Positions 46,363-55,325 of a stretch of 64,000 nt of DNA are shown here, one piece after another. The notes beneath the pieces were generated by a model. That model was not told where the DNA came from. It saw only the letters and a program-made list of their open reading frames with translations, and made no database searches. Location: contig CAIUGM010000036.1 of the NCBI GenBank assembly GCA_903898675.1, forward strand, positions 121,470-185,469, given 5' to 3'. Each line of letters begins with the position of its first letter. The first letter of the stretch is position 1. Source of the DNA: an uncultured Verrucomicrobiota bacterium. Its GTDB lineage: Bacteria; Verrucomicrobiota; Verrucomicrobiia; Opitutales; Opitutaceae. A program made the position numbers and the translations under genes.

Positions 46363-47648
46363 GCCAGACCTCCGCCACCACCTCGTCCTCCCCGGTTGTC
46401 GCCGGCAACTCCTCCCTTTTCCAGGGCGCCGTCCTGAACGCCTTCGCCGAAATGAAACTCGGCCGGCTGCGCCTGGAATTGCCCGATGGCACGGTGCGGG
46501 AGTTTGGCGCCGCCGGCCTCGCCACCCGCGAAGTGGCGCCACGGGTCAGCAACACTGCGTTCATCCGCGTGCGTCGCCCGGCGTTTTTCACCAAGAGCGC
46601 GCTCTACGGGGACATCGGCTTTGCGGAGTCGTTCATCGACGGCGACTGGGAGACACCCGACCTGACCTCCCTGCTGGGCTGGTTTGTCCTGAACCTGGAC
46701 CAGGCACCCACGCTCTCCGGCTCGCAGAAGGCGAAGTCACTTGCCCTGAATATTCTCCGCTGGGGAAATCGTCTCGGCCATCTGCTCCGGCCCAACACCC
46801 GCGCCACGGCCCAGCGCAACATCAGCGAGCATTACGACCTCTCCAATGATTTCTTCGCGCTCTGGCTTGATCCGACCATGATGTATTCCGGCGCCCGCTG
46901 GACCGAAGGGGCGGCCACGCTCGAGCAGGCCCAGACCGCCAAGAACGACGCGCTCTGCCGGAAGCTGCACCTCAAACCCACGGACCATGTGCTGGAAATC
47001 GGTACCGGCTGGGGCGGCTGGAGCCTGCACGCCGCCCGGCACTATGGCTGTCGCGTGACGACCCTGACCATTTCGCAGCAGCAATACGACCTGGCCTGCC
47101 GGCAGATCGCCGCGGCCGGACTCACGGACCGGATCGAGGTGCGGCTGCAGGACTACCGGGATCTCACCGGGCAGTTCGACAAGATCGTCTCCATCGAGAT
47201 GCTCGAGGCCGTCGGCCACCGCTATCTGCCCGACTACGCCGCGGTCTGCGACCGCGTGCTCAAGCCGGACGGTCTCGTCGCGCTGCAATTCATCACGTAT
47301 CCCGATGCGCGCTACGATCAGCTGCGGCAGGGCGTCGACTTCATCCAGAAGCACATCTTCCCCGGCTCGCTGCTTTTGTCCGTCAACCGCCTCAACCAGC
47401 TCTTCGCCCGGCAGGGCAATTTCGTCCTGCACGGGCTGGAAGACATGGGCCGCGACTATGCCCGGACCCTCGTCAGCTGGCGGGCGATGTTTCACGCCAA
47501 GCTCGACGAGGTGCGCGCGCTCGGCTTCGACGAGCGCTTCATCCGAAAGTGGGACTATTACTTCTGTTACTGCGAGGCGGCCTTCGCCATGCGCAACATC
47601 TCCGTCGTGCAGACCGTCCACACGCGGCCCAACAATCTCTCGTTCTGA
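46359..47648 (+). CDS. cfa: Cyclopropane-fatty-acyl-phospholipid synthase
   Basis: This 429-residue SAM-dependent enzyme transfers a methylene or methyl group to the double bond of membrane acyl chains. An N-terminal domain (about 1-150) is followed by EHYDLSNDFFALWLDPTMMY (157-176), SAM motif I LEIGTGWGGWS (212-222) and VSIEMLEAVGH. The C-terminal FCYCEAAFAMRNISVVQ matches the family end. It is longer than E. coli Cfa (382 residues). It is coupled to DUF1365 by a 4-base overlap. With a second homologue three genes later, the two may make different modifications. Confidence 0.94.
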   Translation: MSQTSATTSSSPVVAGNSSLFQGAVLNAFAEMKLGRLRLELPDGTVREFGAAGLATREVAPRVSNTAFIRVRRPAFFTKSALYGDIGFAESFIDGDWETPDLTSLLGWFVLNLDQAPTLSGSQKAKSLALNILRWGNRLGHLLRPNTRATAQRNISEHYDLSNDFFALWLDPTMMYSGARWTEGAATLEQAQTAKNDALCRKLHLKPTDHVLEIGTGWGGWSLHAARHYGCRVTTLTISQQQYDLACRQIAAAGLTDRIEVRLQDYRDLTGQFDKIVSIEMLEAVGHRYLPDYAAVCDRVLKPDGLVALQFITYPDARYDQLRQGVDFIQKHIFPGSLLLSVNRLNQLFARQGNFVLHGLEDMGRDYARTLVSWRAMFHAKLDEVRALGFDERFIRKWDYYFCYCEAAFAMRNISVVQTVHTRPNNLSF

Positions 47649-47657
47649 GCCGCGCCC

Positions 47658-48056
47658 ATGATCTGGTTCCTGCGCATCCTTTTCTCCGTCGTGCTGGGCT
47701 CCATGCTGGGAGTCACAACCTGGGCGAGCCTGCAGGTCTCGGTTTTCGCCATCCCGCCCGCGGTGGGCGCACACCCGTGGTTCATCGCCACGCTGTTCGA
47801 CACCTACTGGGCGTTCTTCACCTTCTTCGTCTGGCTGGCCTACAAGGAAACGGCGTGGCTGTCGCGCGTGCTCTGGTTTGTCGCGATCGTCCTGCTCGGC
47901 AACATCGCCATGTCGACGTACTGCCTCATCCAGCTCTGGCGCGTGCCGGCCGACACCAAGCTTGAGCAGGTGCTCCTGCGCAGTCCGCGGCCGGTGGCGT
48001 GGTGGGTGCCCGCGGGTTTGATTGCGGCCATCGTCGGCCTCGGCCTGGCTGCGTGA
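47658..48056 (+). CDS. DUF1475 family membrane protein
   Basis: This 132-residue protein has about four membrane helices. The segments HPWFIATLFDTYWAFFTFF and VWLAYKETAW match the DUF1475 family. Function unknown. It begins 9 bases after cfa and ends 7 bases before the DUF2062 gene, so it is part of the lipid operon. Confidence 0.85.
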   Translation: MIWFLRILFSVVLGSMLGVTTWASLQVSVFAIPPAVGAHPWFIATLFDTYWAFFTFFVWLAYKETAWLSRVLWFVAIVLLGNIAMSTYCLIQLWRVPADTKLEQVLLRSPRPVAWWVPAGLIAAIVGLGLAA

Positions 48057-48063
48057 GTCCACC

Positions 48064-48564
48064 ATGGACGATCCGCAACCCGTCACACCACGCGGCTCCT
48101 TCTGGCAACGGCGGGTGGTGGCGCCGATCGTCGCCCAGCTCACCCAGGGTGTGACGCCGCAGAAAATCGCCCTGACCCTCGCGTTGGGACTGGTCTGTGG
48201 AATTTTTCCCTTCGTGGGCTTCACCACGCTGCTGTGCTTCGGCGTCGCCTATGCCTTGCGCCTCAACCAGCCGATCATCCATGTGATCAATCAGCTCCTC
48301 TGGCCCGTGCAGCTGCCCTTGATCGCGGTTTACGTGAAGGCCGGCGCTCGGCTCTATGGCACCGACGTCCTGACTTTCAACGTGCAGGAGATAACCCGGC
48401 TCTTCTGGGCCTCGCAGTCCGAGTTCTGGGCGCGGTTCGGCATGATGGGGGTGTATGCCCTGACGGCCTGGCTCATCACCGTGCCGGTGATTGCCGGGCT
48501 GGCTCATTATGCCACGCTGCCCGCGTTGCGAAAACTGGCGTCCGCCCGCCCGGGCCAGGCGTAA
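48064..48564 (+). CDS. DUF2062 family membrane protein
   Basis: This 166-residue protein has the DUF2062 pattern LTQGVTPQKIALTLALGLVC followed by FPFVGFTTLL and a long hydrophobic region with three or four helices. DUF2062 proteins are small membrane proteins of unknown role, sometimes fused to or beside lipid and glycan enzymes. The ATG at 48064 is chosen since an upstream in-frame start would overlap the previous gene by 35 bases. It is tightly packed with its neighbours. Confidence 0.87.
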   Translation: MDDPQPVTPRGSFWQRRVVAPIVAQLTQGVTPQKIALTLALGLVCGIFPFVGFTTLLCFGVAYALRLNQPIIHVINQLLWPVQLPLIAVYVKAGARLYGTDVLTFNVQEITRLFWASQSEFWARFGMMGVYALTAWLITVPVIAGLAHYATLPALRKLASARPGQA

Positions 48565-48573
48565 CTCTGCCAC

Positions 48574-49365
48574 ATGACCGCCCTGACCCTCATTCTCTCA
48601 GCCCTCGGCGGACTCTGCGGCGTCTTTGCGTTGTTCTACCTGTTGGCCAAGCGGCTCAACAACTACGGCATCGTCGACATCGTGTGGTCGTACGCCTTTG
48701 CCGTGCTCGCGCTGTTCTACGCCTGCTTCGGCCCGGGCTGGCCCGTGCGCAAGGCGCTGATCGCCACGATGGCGACACTCTGGAGCCTGCGGTTGGGCAC
48801 GCATCTTTACCGGCGCGTCATGAGTCATCATCCGGTTGAGGACGGTCGCTATGTGCAGTTGCGCCAGGACTGGGCGGGAAATTTTGCGCCGAAGATGTTC
48901 GGGTTTTTCCAACTGCAGGCCGCCTCGGTGGTGCTGCTCGGCGTGGCCTTCTTCGTCGTCAGCCTCAATCCCGCCCCGCTGATCCACCCGCTGGAAATCG
49001 CCGGCGTGGTGCTCTGGCTGCTCGCCCTGACTGGCGAGTCGGTGGCCGACGCCCAGCTGGCCGCCTTCAAGCGCGAACCGGCGGGCAAGCGCCGGGTCTG
49101 CACCGTGGGCCTCTGGCATTTCAGCCGCCACCCCAACTATTTCTTCGAGTGGCTGGTCTGGGTCGCCTATTTTCTTTTTGCGCTAGGCTCGCCCCACGGC
49201 TGGTTCGCGGTCATCGGCCCGGCGAGCATCCTGTACCTTTTGCTGCGCGTGACCGGCATCCCGCTGACCGAGCAGCAGTCCATCCGCTCCAAGGGTGACG
49301 CCTACCGCCACTACCAGAAGACCACGAGCGCGTTCGTGCCGTGGCTGCCCCGGAAACTCCCATGA
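48574..49365 (+). CDS. DUF1295 / steroid 5-alpha-reductase-like membrane enzyme
   Basis: This 263-residue protein has six or seven membrane helices. The early GIVDIVWSYAFAVLALFYA and the late GLWHFSRHPNYFFEWLVW (about 177-194) define DUF1295, related to steroid 5-alpha reductases and isoprenylcysteine methyltransferases. It could reduce a double bond in a lipid or act as a small membrane methyltransferase. Its stop overlaps the next start (ATGA), tying it to the second methyltransferase. The role in acyl-chain processing is inferred. Confidence 0.92.
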   Translation: MTALTLILSALGGLCGVFALFYLLAKRLNNYGIVDIVWSYAFAVLALFYACFGPGWPVRKALIATMATLWSLRLGTHLYRRVMSHHPVEDGRYVQLRQDWAGNFAPKMFGFFQLQAASVVLLGVAFFVVSLNPAPLIHPLEIAGVVLWLLALTGESVADAQLAAFKREPAGKRRVCTVGLWHFSRHPNYFFEWLVWVAYFLFALGSPHGWFAVIGPASILYLLLRVTGIPLTEQQSIRSKGDAYRHYQKTTSAFVPWLPRKLP

Positions 49366-50381
49366 TCGACACCTTGCTTGAGAAAAACCTCCTGCCCGAC
49401 TGGCTGATCCGCCGCGGGATCCGCCGCCTGCTCCGGCAGCGCCTCAACGAGGAGGCCTCGCCGGCGAACGAAACGAAGCTGAGCAACTTCGCCGCCGAGT
49501 TGCGCGGGCGGCCCATCGCGGTGAACACCACCGAGTCCAAGGAACAGCACTATGAGGTCCCGACGCTGTTCTACCAGAAATGCCTCGGCCCGCGGCTGAA
49601 GTACTCGAGTTGTTTCTACGACCGCGGGGACGAGACGCTCGCCCTGGCGGAGGAGCGCATGCTGGCCCTCACGTGCGAGCGGGCGCGGGTGGCCGATGGC
49701 CAGCAGATCCTGGAGCTGGGCTGCGGCTGGGGCTCGCTCACCCTGTGGATCGCGGAGAAATACCCGCGCGCCCGCATCACCGCCGTTTCCCACTCCCGCA
49801 CGCAGCGCGAGCACATCACGGGCGAGGCGGCGCGCCGCGGACTCGGCAACGTGACCGTGATCACTTGCGACATGAATGACTTTGATATCACGGCCGGCCA
49901 GTTCGACCGGGTGGTCTCGGTGGAGATGTTCGAGCACATGAAGAACTGGCCCCGGCTGATGGCGAACATCGCGCGCTGGCTGAAACCCGGCGGGATGTTC
50001 TTTGCCCACGTGTTTGTCCACGCGCAGCACGCCTACCATTTCGTCGTGCGCGACGGCACCGACTGGATGAGCAAATATTTCTTCACCGGCGGCATGATGC
50101 CGTCGCACGACCTGTTCCCGCGGTTCCAGGACGACCTCAAGCTGGTCGAGGAATGGAAGGTCAATGGCACCCACTATGCTCGCACCTCGGAGCACTGGTT
50201 GCAAAACATGGATGCCCACAAGACCGAGATCATGCCGTTGTTCGCGCAGACCTATGGTGCGGACCAGGCGGTGAAATGGTGGGCCTACTGGCGGGTGTTC
50301 TACCTTTCCTGCGCCGAACTGTGGGATTTCCGCGACGGCAACGAGTGGCACGTCAGCCACTACCTGTTTCGCAAGCCATGA
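49362..50381 (+). CDS. Second CFA-like SAM methyltransferase
   Basis: This 339-residue enzyme shares the CFA fold but belongs to a shorter branch that includes plant coclaurine N-methyltransferase-like proteins. Key segments are EQHYEVPTLFYQKCLGPRLK (61-80), SAM motif I LELGCGWGSLTLW (117-129) and VVSVEMFEHMKNW. It lacks the N-terminal domain of the first CFA gene. In the same operon as a desaturase-type pathway it may methylate an acyl chain or a head group. It is coupled to both neighbours by ATGA overlaps. Confidence 0.92.
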   Translation: MIDTLLEKNLLPDWLIRRGIRRLLRQRLNEEASPANETKLSNFAAELRGRPIAVNTTESKEQHYEVPTLFYQKCLGPRLKYSSCFYDRGDETLALAEERMLALTCERARVADGQQILELGCGWGSLTLWIAEKYPRARITAVSHSRTQREHITGEAARRGLGNVTVITCDMNDFDITAGQFDRVVSVEMFEHMKNWPRLMANIARWLKPGGMFFAHVFVHAQHAYHFVVRDGTDWMSKYFFTGGMMPSHDLFPRFQDDLKLVEEWKVNGTHYARTSEHWLQNMDAHKTEIMPLFAQTYGADQAVKWWAYWRVFYLSCAELWDFRDGNEWHVSHYLFRKP

Positions 50382-51133
50382 GGGCGGCCCTGGCCAGCCT
50401 GGTCCTCGCGCTGGCTGTCGCGCCCGGTCTGCCGGCCGCGGAGGCCGACACCCTGATGCTGGCGGCCGAAAAGGCGGAGGCCGGCCAGGAATCTGCCCAA
50501 GCGCTGAAGCTCCTCCAGCAGGCCGACCAGCTCCGGCCGAACGATCCCCGCATCCTGCAGAAAATCGCGCGCCAGTACTCGGACCTCGTGGTCGACCAAC
50601 CGGACGACGAGGCGAAAAGACGCTATGCGCAGACGGCGCTCGACTACGCGCAACGCGCGGTCGACCTCGACCCGCGCAATCCGGTCAACGTGCTCTCGCT
50701 GGCCGTGTGCCACGGCAAACTCGCCCTCTACAGCGATACCCGGACGAAGGTCCGCTACTCCCGCCTGATCCGCGAGGAGGCGGAGCGGGCGCTCGCGCTG
50801 GATCCCAACTATGCCTGGGCCCACCATGTGCTCGGGCGCTGGCACTGCGAGGTGGCCTCGCTCGGCGGGACCTCGAAATTTTTCGCCGGGCTCCTGTATG
50901 GCGGCCTGCCCGACGCCTCGCTGCAGGAAGGCATCCGCCAGCTGCGGCTGGCCACGGAGCTGGAGCCGTCGGAGTTGAATCACTTCCTCGAGCTGGGTTG
51001 CGCCTACGCCGCCGCCAGGCAACCGGAGCTGGCCAAGGCCCAGTGGGCCCACGGTCTGGCCATGCCGTCACGCGGCAAGCACGATGAACCGGCGAAGCAG
51101 CGGGCCCGGGAAGCGCTCGCCCGCCTGGATTGA
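50378..51133 (+). CDS. TPR-repeat protein, exported
   Basis: This 251-residue protein has a signal peptide (about 1-20, ending LPAAEA) and helical TPR-like repeats: SAQALKLLQQADQLRPNDP, AQRAVDLDPRNPVNV, AERALALDPNYAWAHHVLG and LRLATELEPSELNHFLELG. The repeat spacing resembles the RMD-type TPR family. It probably scaffolds protein contacts in the periplasm. Its ATG overlaps the methyltransferase stop, so it is the last member of the lipid operon; whether it acts in that pathway is unknown. Confidence 0.85.
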   Translation: MRAALASLVLALAVAPGLPAAEADTLMLAAEKAEAGQESAQALKLLQQADQLRPNDPRILQKIARQYSDLVVDQPDDEAKRRYAQTALDYAQRAVDLDPRNPVNVLSLAVCHGKLALYSDTRTKVRYSRLIREEAERALALDPNYAWAHHVLGRWHCEVASLGGTSKFFAGLLYGGLPDASLQEGIRQLRLATELEPSELNHFLELGCAYAAARQPELAKAQWAHGLAMPSRGKHDEPAKQRAREALARLD

Positions 51134-51149
51134 CCGGTGCCGGCGGGGC

Positions 51150-51674
51150 TCAGTTCAGGGCCTGCTGCACGAGTTTTTCGTATTCCTCATGGGGCATCGC
51201 GCCGACCTTGCGGTGGACGATCCGGCCCTCGCGGTTGATCAAAAAGGTGCTCGGGATGCCCTCAATGCCGCCAAACGCATCGGCCACGGTTTCATCGCCA
51301 ATCACGATCGTGTAATTCATGCCCTTGTCCTGGGCAAATTTCTTCACGTTGGCCGGGCCCTTGAAGTCGCGGTAGGCGATGCCGACAATGACGAGTCCCT
51401 GCGGGCCGTATTTCTTCTGCAGCTCGATGTAGCCCGGGATCTCGGAGATGCAGGGCTGGCACCAGGTCGCCCAAAAATCGACGACCACCACCTTGCCCTT
51501 GAATTGATCCGAGCTGACCTCGTGCCCGTCCGGATCCTTGAGCTTCCAGGCCGGGGCCGGCTGGTTGCCGGTCGCCAGATCCTCCGCGCGCAGGGGCACA
51601 CCCCGTAAAAGGACCGCCCCGATGGCCAGGATTGCGATCAAACCGAACAGATTGAAAAAACGAAAACGATTCAT
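51150..51674 (-). CDS. TlpA/ResA-type periplasmic thioredoxin
   Basis: This 174-residue protein has a single N-terminal membrane or signal segment (about 9-30) and a thioredoxin fold with WCQPC (Cys72 and Cys75) in VVVDFWATWCQPCISEIP. IPSTFLINREG is the cis-Pro region. It reduces disulfides outside the cytoplasm, for instance during cytochrome maturation. The start at 51674 gives a normal signal segment. It converges on the lipid operon with 16 bases between stops. Confidence 0.92.
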   Translation of the reverse strand: MNRFRFFNLFGLIAILAIGAVLLRGVPLRAEDLATGNQPAPAWKLKDPDGHEVSSDQFKGKVVVVDFWATWCQPCISEIPGYIELQKKYGPQGLVIVGIAYRDFKGPANVKKFAQDKGMNYTIVIGDETVADAFGGIEGIPSTFLINREGRIVHRKVGAMPHEEYEKLVQQALN

Positions 51675-51750
51675 GGGTTGATATACCAATGGGAGACACC
51701 AAGCCCCGCGTTGTTCCCGGAAAGTGAAGGGGGCGGCGAAAACTCTTCGC

Positions 51751-52641
51751 TTAGGGGCTGATGATCTCGACGTTCAGCGTATCGATGAACTTCTTCATCG
51801 CCGGCGTCAGGACGCGTCCCTTCCGGTGCAGAATGGCCAGCGGCCGGGTGAACTCCTTCCCCTTGAAGGCGATGGTGACGAGGGTGCCCTGCCGGACCTC
51901 CTGCACCACCGTGGCCTGGGGCACAATCGCCACGCCATGGTCGATCTCGACGGCACGCTTCACGGTCTCGATATTGTCGAACTCCATGACCGGCGTGATC
52001 TCCAGTTTGTAATCGCGGAAAATCTGGTCGACCGCCTTGCGGGTCGGGATATCGGGATCGAAGCCGATGAACTTGTGCGCGGCCAGAGTCCGGATGTCGA
52101 CCTCCGCCGCCTTGGCCAGCGGGTGCTGCGGATTCGCGATGAGGATGAGCCGGTCGTTCCGGAAGGGAATCATCTCGATCTGCCGGATGCGCTGGGGAAA
52201 GGCCACCAGGCCGAAATCCACCGAGTTGTGGAGGATGTCCTCGTACACGAGGTTGGACCGGCGGTACTCGATGCGGACATTCACCGAGGGATAGTCGTGG
52301 AGGAACTTCTTGATGTAGGGCGGCAGCTCGTGCAACCCGATGGAATAGATGGTCGAGATGCGGATCGTGCCGCTAATAACCTTCTTCATCTCCTGCAGCT
52401 CGCTCTGCAGCTTCTCATAGCCGTGCAAGATCTCCTTGGCGGCATCGTAGATGCGCTGGCCTTCCCGCGTCAGGTTGAACTGCTTCTGGCTGCGGTCGAT
52501 CATCAGCGTCTTGAAGTTACGCTCCATGGAGCGCGCCTGCTGGCTCACCGCCGACTGCGTGATTCCGTTCAACTTCGCGGCCTTGGAGAAACTTTTGGTC
52601 TCCACTAAATCGGCGAAAATCTTGAAGTTTTCGATTTGCAT
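51751..52641 (-). CDS. LysR family transcriptional regulator
   Basis: This 296-residue regulator has an N-terminal winged helix-turn-helix (about 1-60): FADLVETKSFSKAAKLNGIT and QSAVSQQARSME, then a periplasmic-binding-protein-like effector domain (about 90-290). It is more Lys/Ile-rich than its neighbours. The inducer is unknown. The start at 52641 matches the usual MQIENFKIFADLVE opening. It is divergent from the YggS gene, and a near-perfect palindrome lies in the 69 bases between. Confidence 0.93.
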   Translation of the reverse strand: MQIENFKIFADLVETKSFSKAAKLNGITQSAVSQQARSMERNFKTLMIDRSQKQFNLTREGQRIYDAAKEILHGYEKLQSELQEMKKVISGTIRISTIYSIGLHELPPYIKKFLHDYPSVNVRIEYRRSNLVYEDILHNSVDFGLVAFPQRIRQIEMIPFRNDRLILIANPQHPLAKAAEVDIRTLAAHKFIGFDPDIPTRKAVDQIFRDYKLEITPVMEFDNIETVKRAVEIDHGVAIVPQATVVQEVRQGTLVTIAFKGKEFTRPLAILHRKGRVLTPAMKKFIDTLNVEIISP

Positions 52642-52652
52642 GCAGTGATTAG

Positions 52653-52666
52653 TATTGGGCCCAGTA
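52653..52666. promoter_or_regulatory. Near-perfect palindrome between lysR and yggS
   Basis: tattgggcccagta is a 14-base palindrome with one mismatched pair, starting 12 bases upstream of the LysR ATG. LysR proteins normally bind dyad sites in the divergent promoter region, so this is a candidate autoregulatory site. A TTAT...ATAA pair at 52677-52696 is another possibility. Confidence 0.4.
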
Positions 52667-52710
52667 TAAAGACTGCTTATCAGCAAGCCACCATAAAAGC
52701 TGGGTTAGCC

Positions 52711-53415
52711 ATGCTTATCGATTACCAGACCTTCCACGAACGAACCGCGGCCGTGCTCCGGCGGATCGCCGGGCTTTGCGAAAAAGCGCGGCGAAGTCCG
52801 ACTGAAGTCCGGCTTATGCCGGTGACCAAGAACCATCCGGCGGCGGCGGCGGAATATGCCGCGCGATTCGGGCTGGCCTCGGTCGGCGAAAACCGCGTGC
52901 AGGAGGCGGTGGATAAACGCGCGCAGGTCACCGCGGCCCTGCATTGGGAGCTGATCGGCCACCTCCAGTCCAACAAGGCCAGGCTGGCCGCCGCGCACTT
53001 CGACCGCATCCAAAGCGTGGACAGCGAGAAATTGCTCACGGCCCTGGACCGGGCCGCGGGCGAGCTCGGCAAGAAACTGGCCGTGCTGCTCCAGATCAAC
53101 GCCGGCCACGATCCCGCAAAATTCGGCGTGGATCCGGCGGACGCCCCCCGGCTGCTCGAATTCGCACTGACCAGGCCGCACCTGCAGGTGGACGGCCTCA
53201 TGACCGTGGCCCCGCTGTCGGATGACCCGGCCGTGGCCCAACGGACCTTTGCCAATCTCCGGCTCATCCGGGATGACCTCAGCACCCGGCTGGGCGTGCC
53301 GCTGCGGGAACTCTCCATGGGCATGAGCGGCGACCTTGACGCCGCCGTTGCCGAGGGCAGCACGCTGGTCCGGATCGGCACCGCGCTCTATGGGCCGCGG
53401 ATTGTCCCCGGATAG
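52711..53415 (+). CDS. yggS: PLP homeostasis protein, YggS family
   Basis: This 234-residue pyridoxal-phosphate-binding protein has the fold of the alanine racemase N-terminal domain. The PLP lysine lies in RLMPVTKNHPAAAAEYAARF (Lys near residue 40), and GENRVQEAVDK and LQSNKARLAA follow. The C-terminal MGMSGDLDAAVAEGSTLVRIG is the phosphate-binding signature. It maintains PLP levels and has no known catalytic role. The ATG at 52711 gives the standard length. Confidence 0.94.
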   Translation: MLIDYQTFHERTAAVLRRIAGLCEKARRSPTEVRLMPVTKNHPAAAAEYAARFGLASVGENRVQEAVDKRAQVTAALHWELIGHLQSNKARLAAAHFDRIQSVDSEKLLTALDRAAGELGKKLAVLLQINAGHDPAKFGVDPADAPRLLEFALTRPHLQVDGLMTVAPLSDDPAVAQRTFANLRLIRDDLSTRLGVPLRELSMGMSGDLDAAVAEGSTLVRIGTALYGPRIVPG

Positions 53416-53487
53416 TTCCGGAAAAATTCTTCGCTGGAAAAACTTTCCGCGTTGCGCTGCCGTTCGAACCCCCTTGGCTTGTGCACC

Positions 53488-54357
53488 GTGGAAGCGCGAA
53501 AATTTGCGGAATCGCAGCGAAATGCCCTCGAGGCCTTGCTCGACGATACTTCCCCCGCGGTGCGGACGGCCCTGCTGGCGCAATTCGCGCAGCACGGCCC
53601 GGAGAGCGTCAGCTTCCTGCAGGAGCTGGCGCGCCATCCCAACCGCCAGCTGGCGTGGCACGCGTCGTGGTACCTGCGCGAGCTTGACCTGGCCGATCCC
53701 GTCAGCGAATTCCGCAGCTTCATCCGCTCCCTCAACTACGAGCTGGAGACCGGCGCCATCCTGCTGAGCCGCACGGTCCATCCCGACCTGGATGTCGGGG
53801 CCTGCTGCTCGCAGCTGGACGCGATGGCCGCGCGCTGCCGGGAACTCATCGCCGCGCCCGCCACCGCCCGGGAAAAATGCCGTGTGCTCAATCGCGTGCT
53901 CTTTCACGAGTCCGGCCTCCGGGGCAATGCCGAGCACTACACCGACCCGGCCAACAGCTATCTCGACCAGGTCCTGCTGCGCAAGAAGGGCATTCCGATT
54001 TCGCTTTCCATCGTTTACCTGCTCGTCGCGGAGCGGGTGGGACTGCAAGTCGAGCCGGTGGGCATGCCCGGCCACTTCATGGTCGGCTGCTATGAGGAGA
54101 CCGAGCCGTTTTTTGTCGATCCGTTTAATGGCGGCCTGTTCCTGACCGCCGACGAGGTGCTGGCCCTGATCCGGGAGAGCGACCACCAGGCCTCGATCGT
54201 GGATCTCGCGCCCACACCGGTGCGGGAGGTGTTGTGCCGCTGCTGCCGCAACCTCGTCAGCCATTACTCCGCAGCCAACGCCCCCGAGCAGGCCAGGCTT
54301 TTCGCCGAGTTCGTCGCCGAGTTTGAATCGCCCCACGAGCGCCACGCGTCGTCGTAA
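53488..54357 (+). CDS. SirB1/transglutaminase-like protein
   Basis: This 289-residue protein has a helical, HEAT-like N-terminal part (about 1-75) and then a SirB1-type transglutaminase-like domain: VLFHESGLRGNAEHYTDPAN, GIPISLSIVYLLVAERVGL and MPGHFMVGCYEE with FVDPFNGG. The usual catalytic Cys of transglutaminases is not obvious. Function unknown; homologues are scattered in many phyla. The start is uncertain: GTG at 53488 is used, and TTG at 53452 is the longest option. aroE follows 48 bases downstream. Confidence 0.83.
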   Translation: MEARKFAESQRNALEALLDDTSPAVRTALLAQFAQHGPESVSFLQELARHPNRQLAWHASWYLRELDLADPVSEFRSFIRSLNYELETGAILLSRTVHPDLDVGACCSQLDAMAARCRELIAAPATAREKCRVLNRVLFHESGLRGNAEHYTDPANSYLDQVLLRKKGIPISLSIVYLLVAERVGLQVEPVGMPGHFMVGCYEETEPFFVDPFNGGLFLTADEVLALIRESDHQASIVDLAPTPVREVLCRCCRNLVSHYSAANAPEQARLFAEFVAEFESPHERHASS

Positions 54358-54405
54358 AATCGGGCTCGTTCTCCCGGGTCAACTGGGCTTTGCTGCCGCC
54401 GCTCC

Positions 54406-55323
54406 ATGACCGTCGCGACTGAGCCCATCCACACCCTCGCTGATCTCGACCAATGGTCGTTTCCCGGCCCGGCCCTGGCGGTCGTCGGCCGGCCGGTGGC
54501 TCATTCGCTCAGCCCGGTGATGCACAATGCCGCGCTGGCGGCCCTCGCGACCACCCGGCCGGAATTCGCGGAATGGCGGTATTTCAAGTTCGATATCGCC
54601 CCCGCGGAACTGCCGGCCGCCCTCGCCCTTTTTCATCGGCAAAGATTCGTCGGCCTGAACCTGACCGTGCCCCACAAGGCGCTGGTGGTGGAACATCTCG
54701 AGTCGGCCGACGCTTTTGTGCGGGCGGCGGGGGCCGCCAACACGCTCAGCGCCAGTCAGACAGGCTGGCAGGGAGCCAACACCGACGGCGCCGGATTGTC
54801 CGCAGCCCTCCGCGAGGAATTGGACGTGACGCTGGAAGGCGCGCATGTCGTCCTGCTAGGGGCGGGCGGCGCGGCGCGCGGCGCCGCGGTGACCTGCCTG
54901 CGGGAAAGGTGTGCCTCGCTGTGGATCGGCAACCGGACGCCCGCCACGCTGCAGGCCCTGCTCGCCGACATTGAGGGTTTCGCGGGCGCGACCAGCCTGC
55001 ACCACTTCGACCTTGGCCATCCGTCCGCGAATCTGCCGGCGGGATCGGTTGTCATCAACGCCACTTCCCTTGGTCTGGCGAATGCCGATGCCTCCCCCTT
55101 GGACTTAAACCAGATCGCCCGGCCGGCCAGCGTCTACGACATGATCTACCGGCCGCCCCAGACCGCGCTGTTGCGCCAGGCGCGCGAGCTCGGCATCCGT
55201 CATGCCCACGGGCTCTCCATGCTGGTGCACCAGGGGGCGCGGTCACTTGAACTGTGGACGGGCGCAACCGTGCCGGTTTCCATCATGCAGGCCGCCGCCC
55301 GCGCAGCGCTGGGCGCCAATTAA
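54406..55323 (+). CDS. aroE: Shikimate dehydrogenase
   Basis: This 305-residue enzyme reduces 3-dehydroshikimate to shikimate with NADPH, in aromatic amino-acid synthesis. The substrate site VVGRPVAHSLSPVMHNAAL, catalytic Lys91 in NLTVPHK and Asp127 in GANTDGAG are intact, followed by the nucleotide motif LLGAGGAARGAA. The C-terminal LSMLVHQGARSLELWTG is typical. It is about 30 residues longer than E. coli AroE at the N-terminus. It is followed after 2 bases by the prepilin peptidase gene. Confidence 0.95.
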   Translation: MTVATEPIHTLADLDQWSFPGPALAVVGRPVAHSLSPVMHNAALAALATTRPEFAEWRYFKFDIAPAELPAALALFHRQRFVGLNLTVPHKALVVEHLESADAFVRAAGAANTLSASQTGWQGANTDGAGLSAALREELDVTLEGAHVVLLGAGGAARGAAVTCLRERCASLWIGNRTPATLQALLADIEGFAGATSLHHFDLGHPSANLPAGSVVINATSLGLANADASPLDLNQIARPASVYDMIYRPPQTALLRQARELGIRHAHGLSMLVHQGARSLELWTGATVPVSIMQAAARAALGAN

Positions 55324-55325
55324 AC

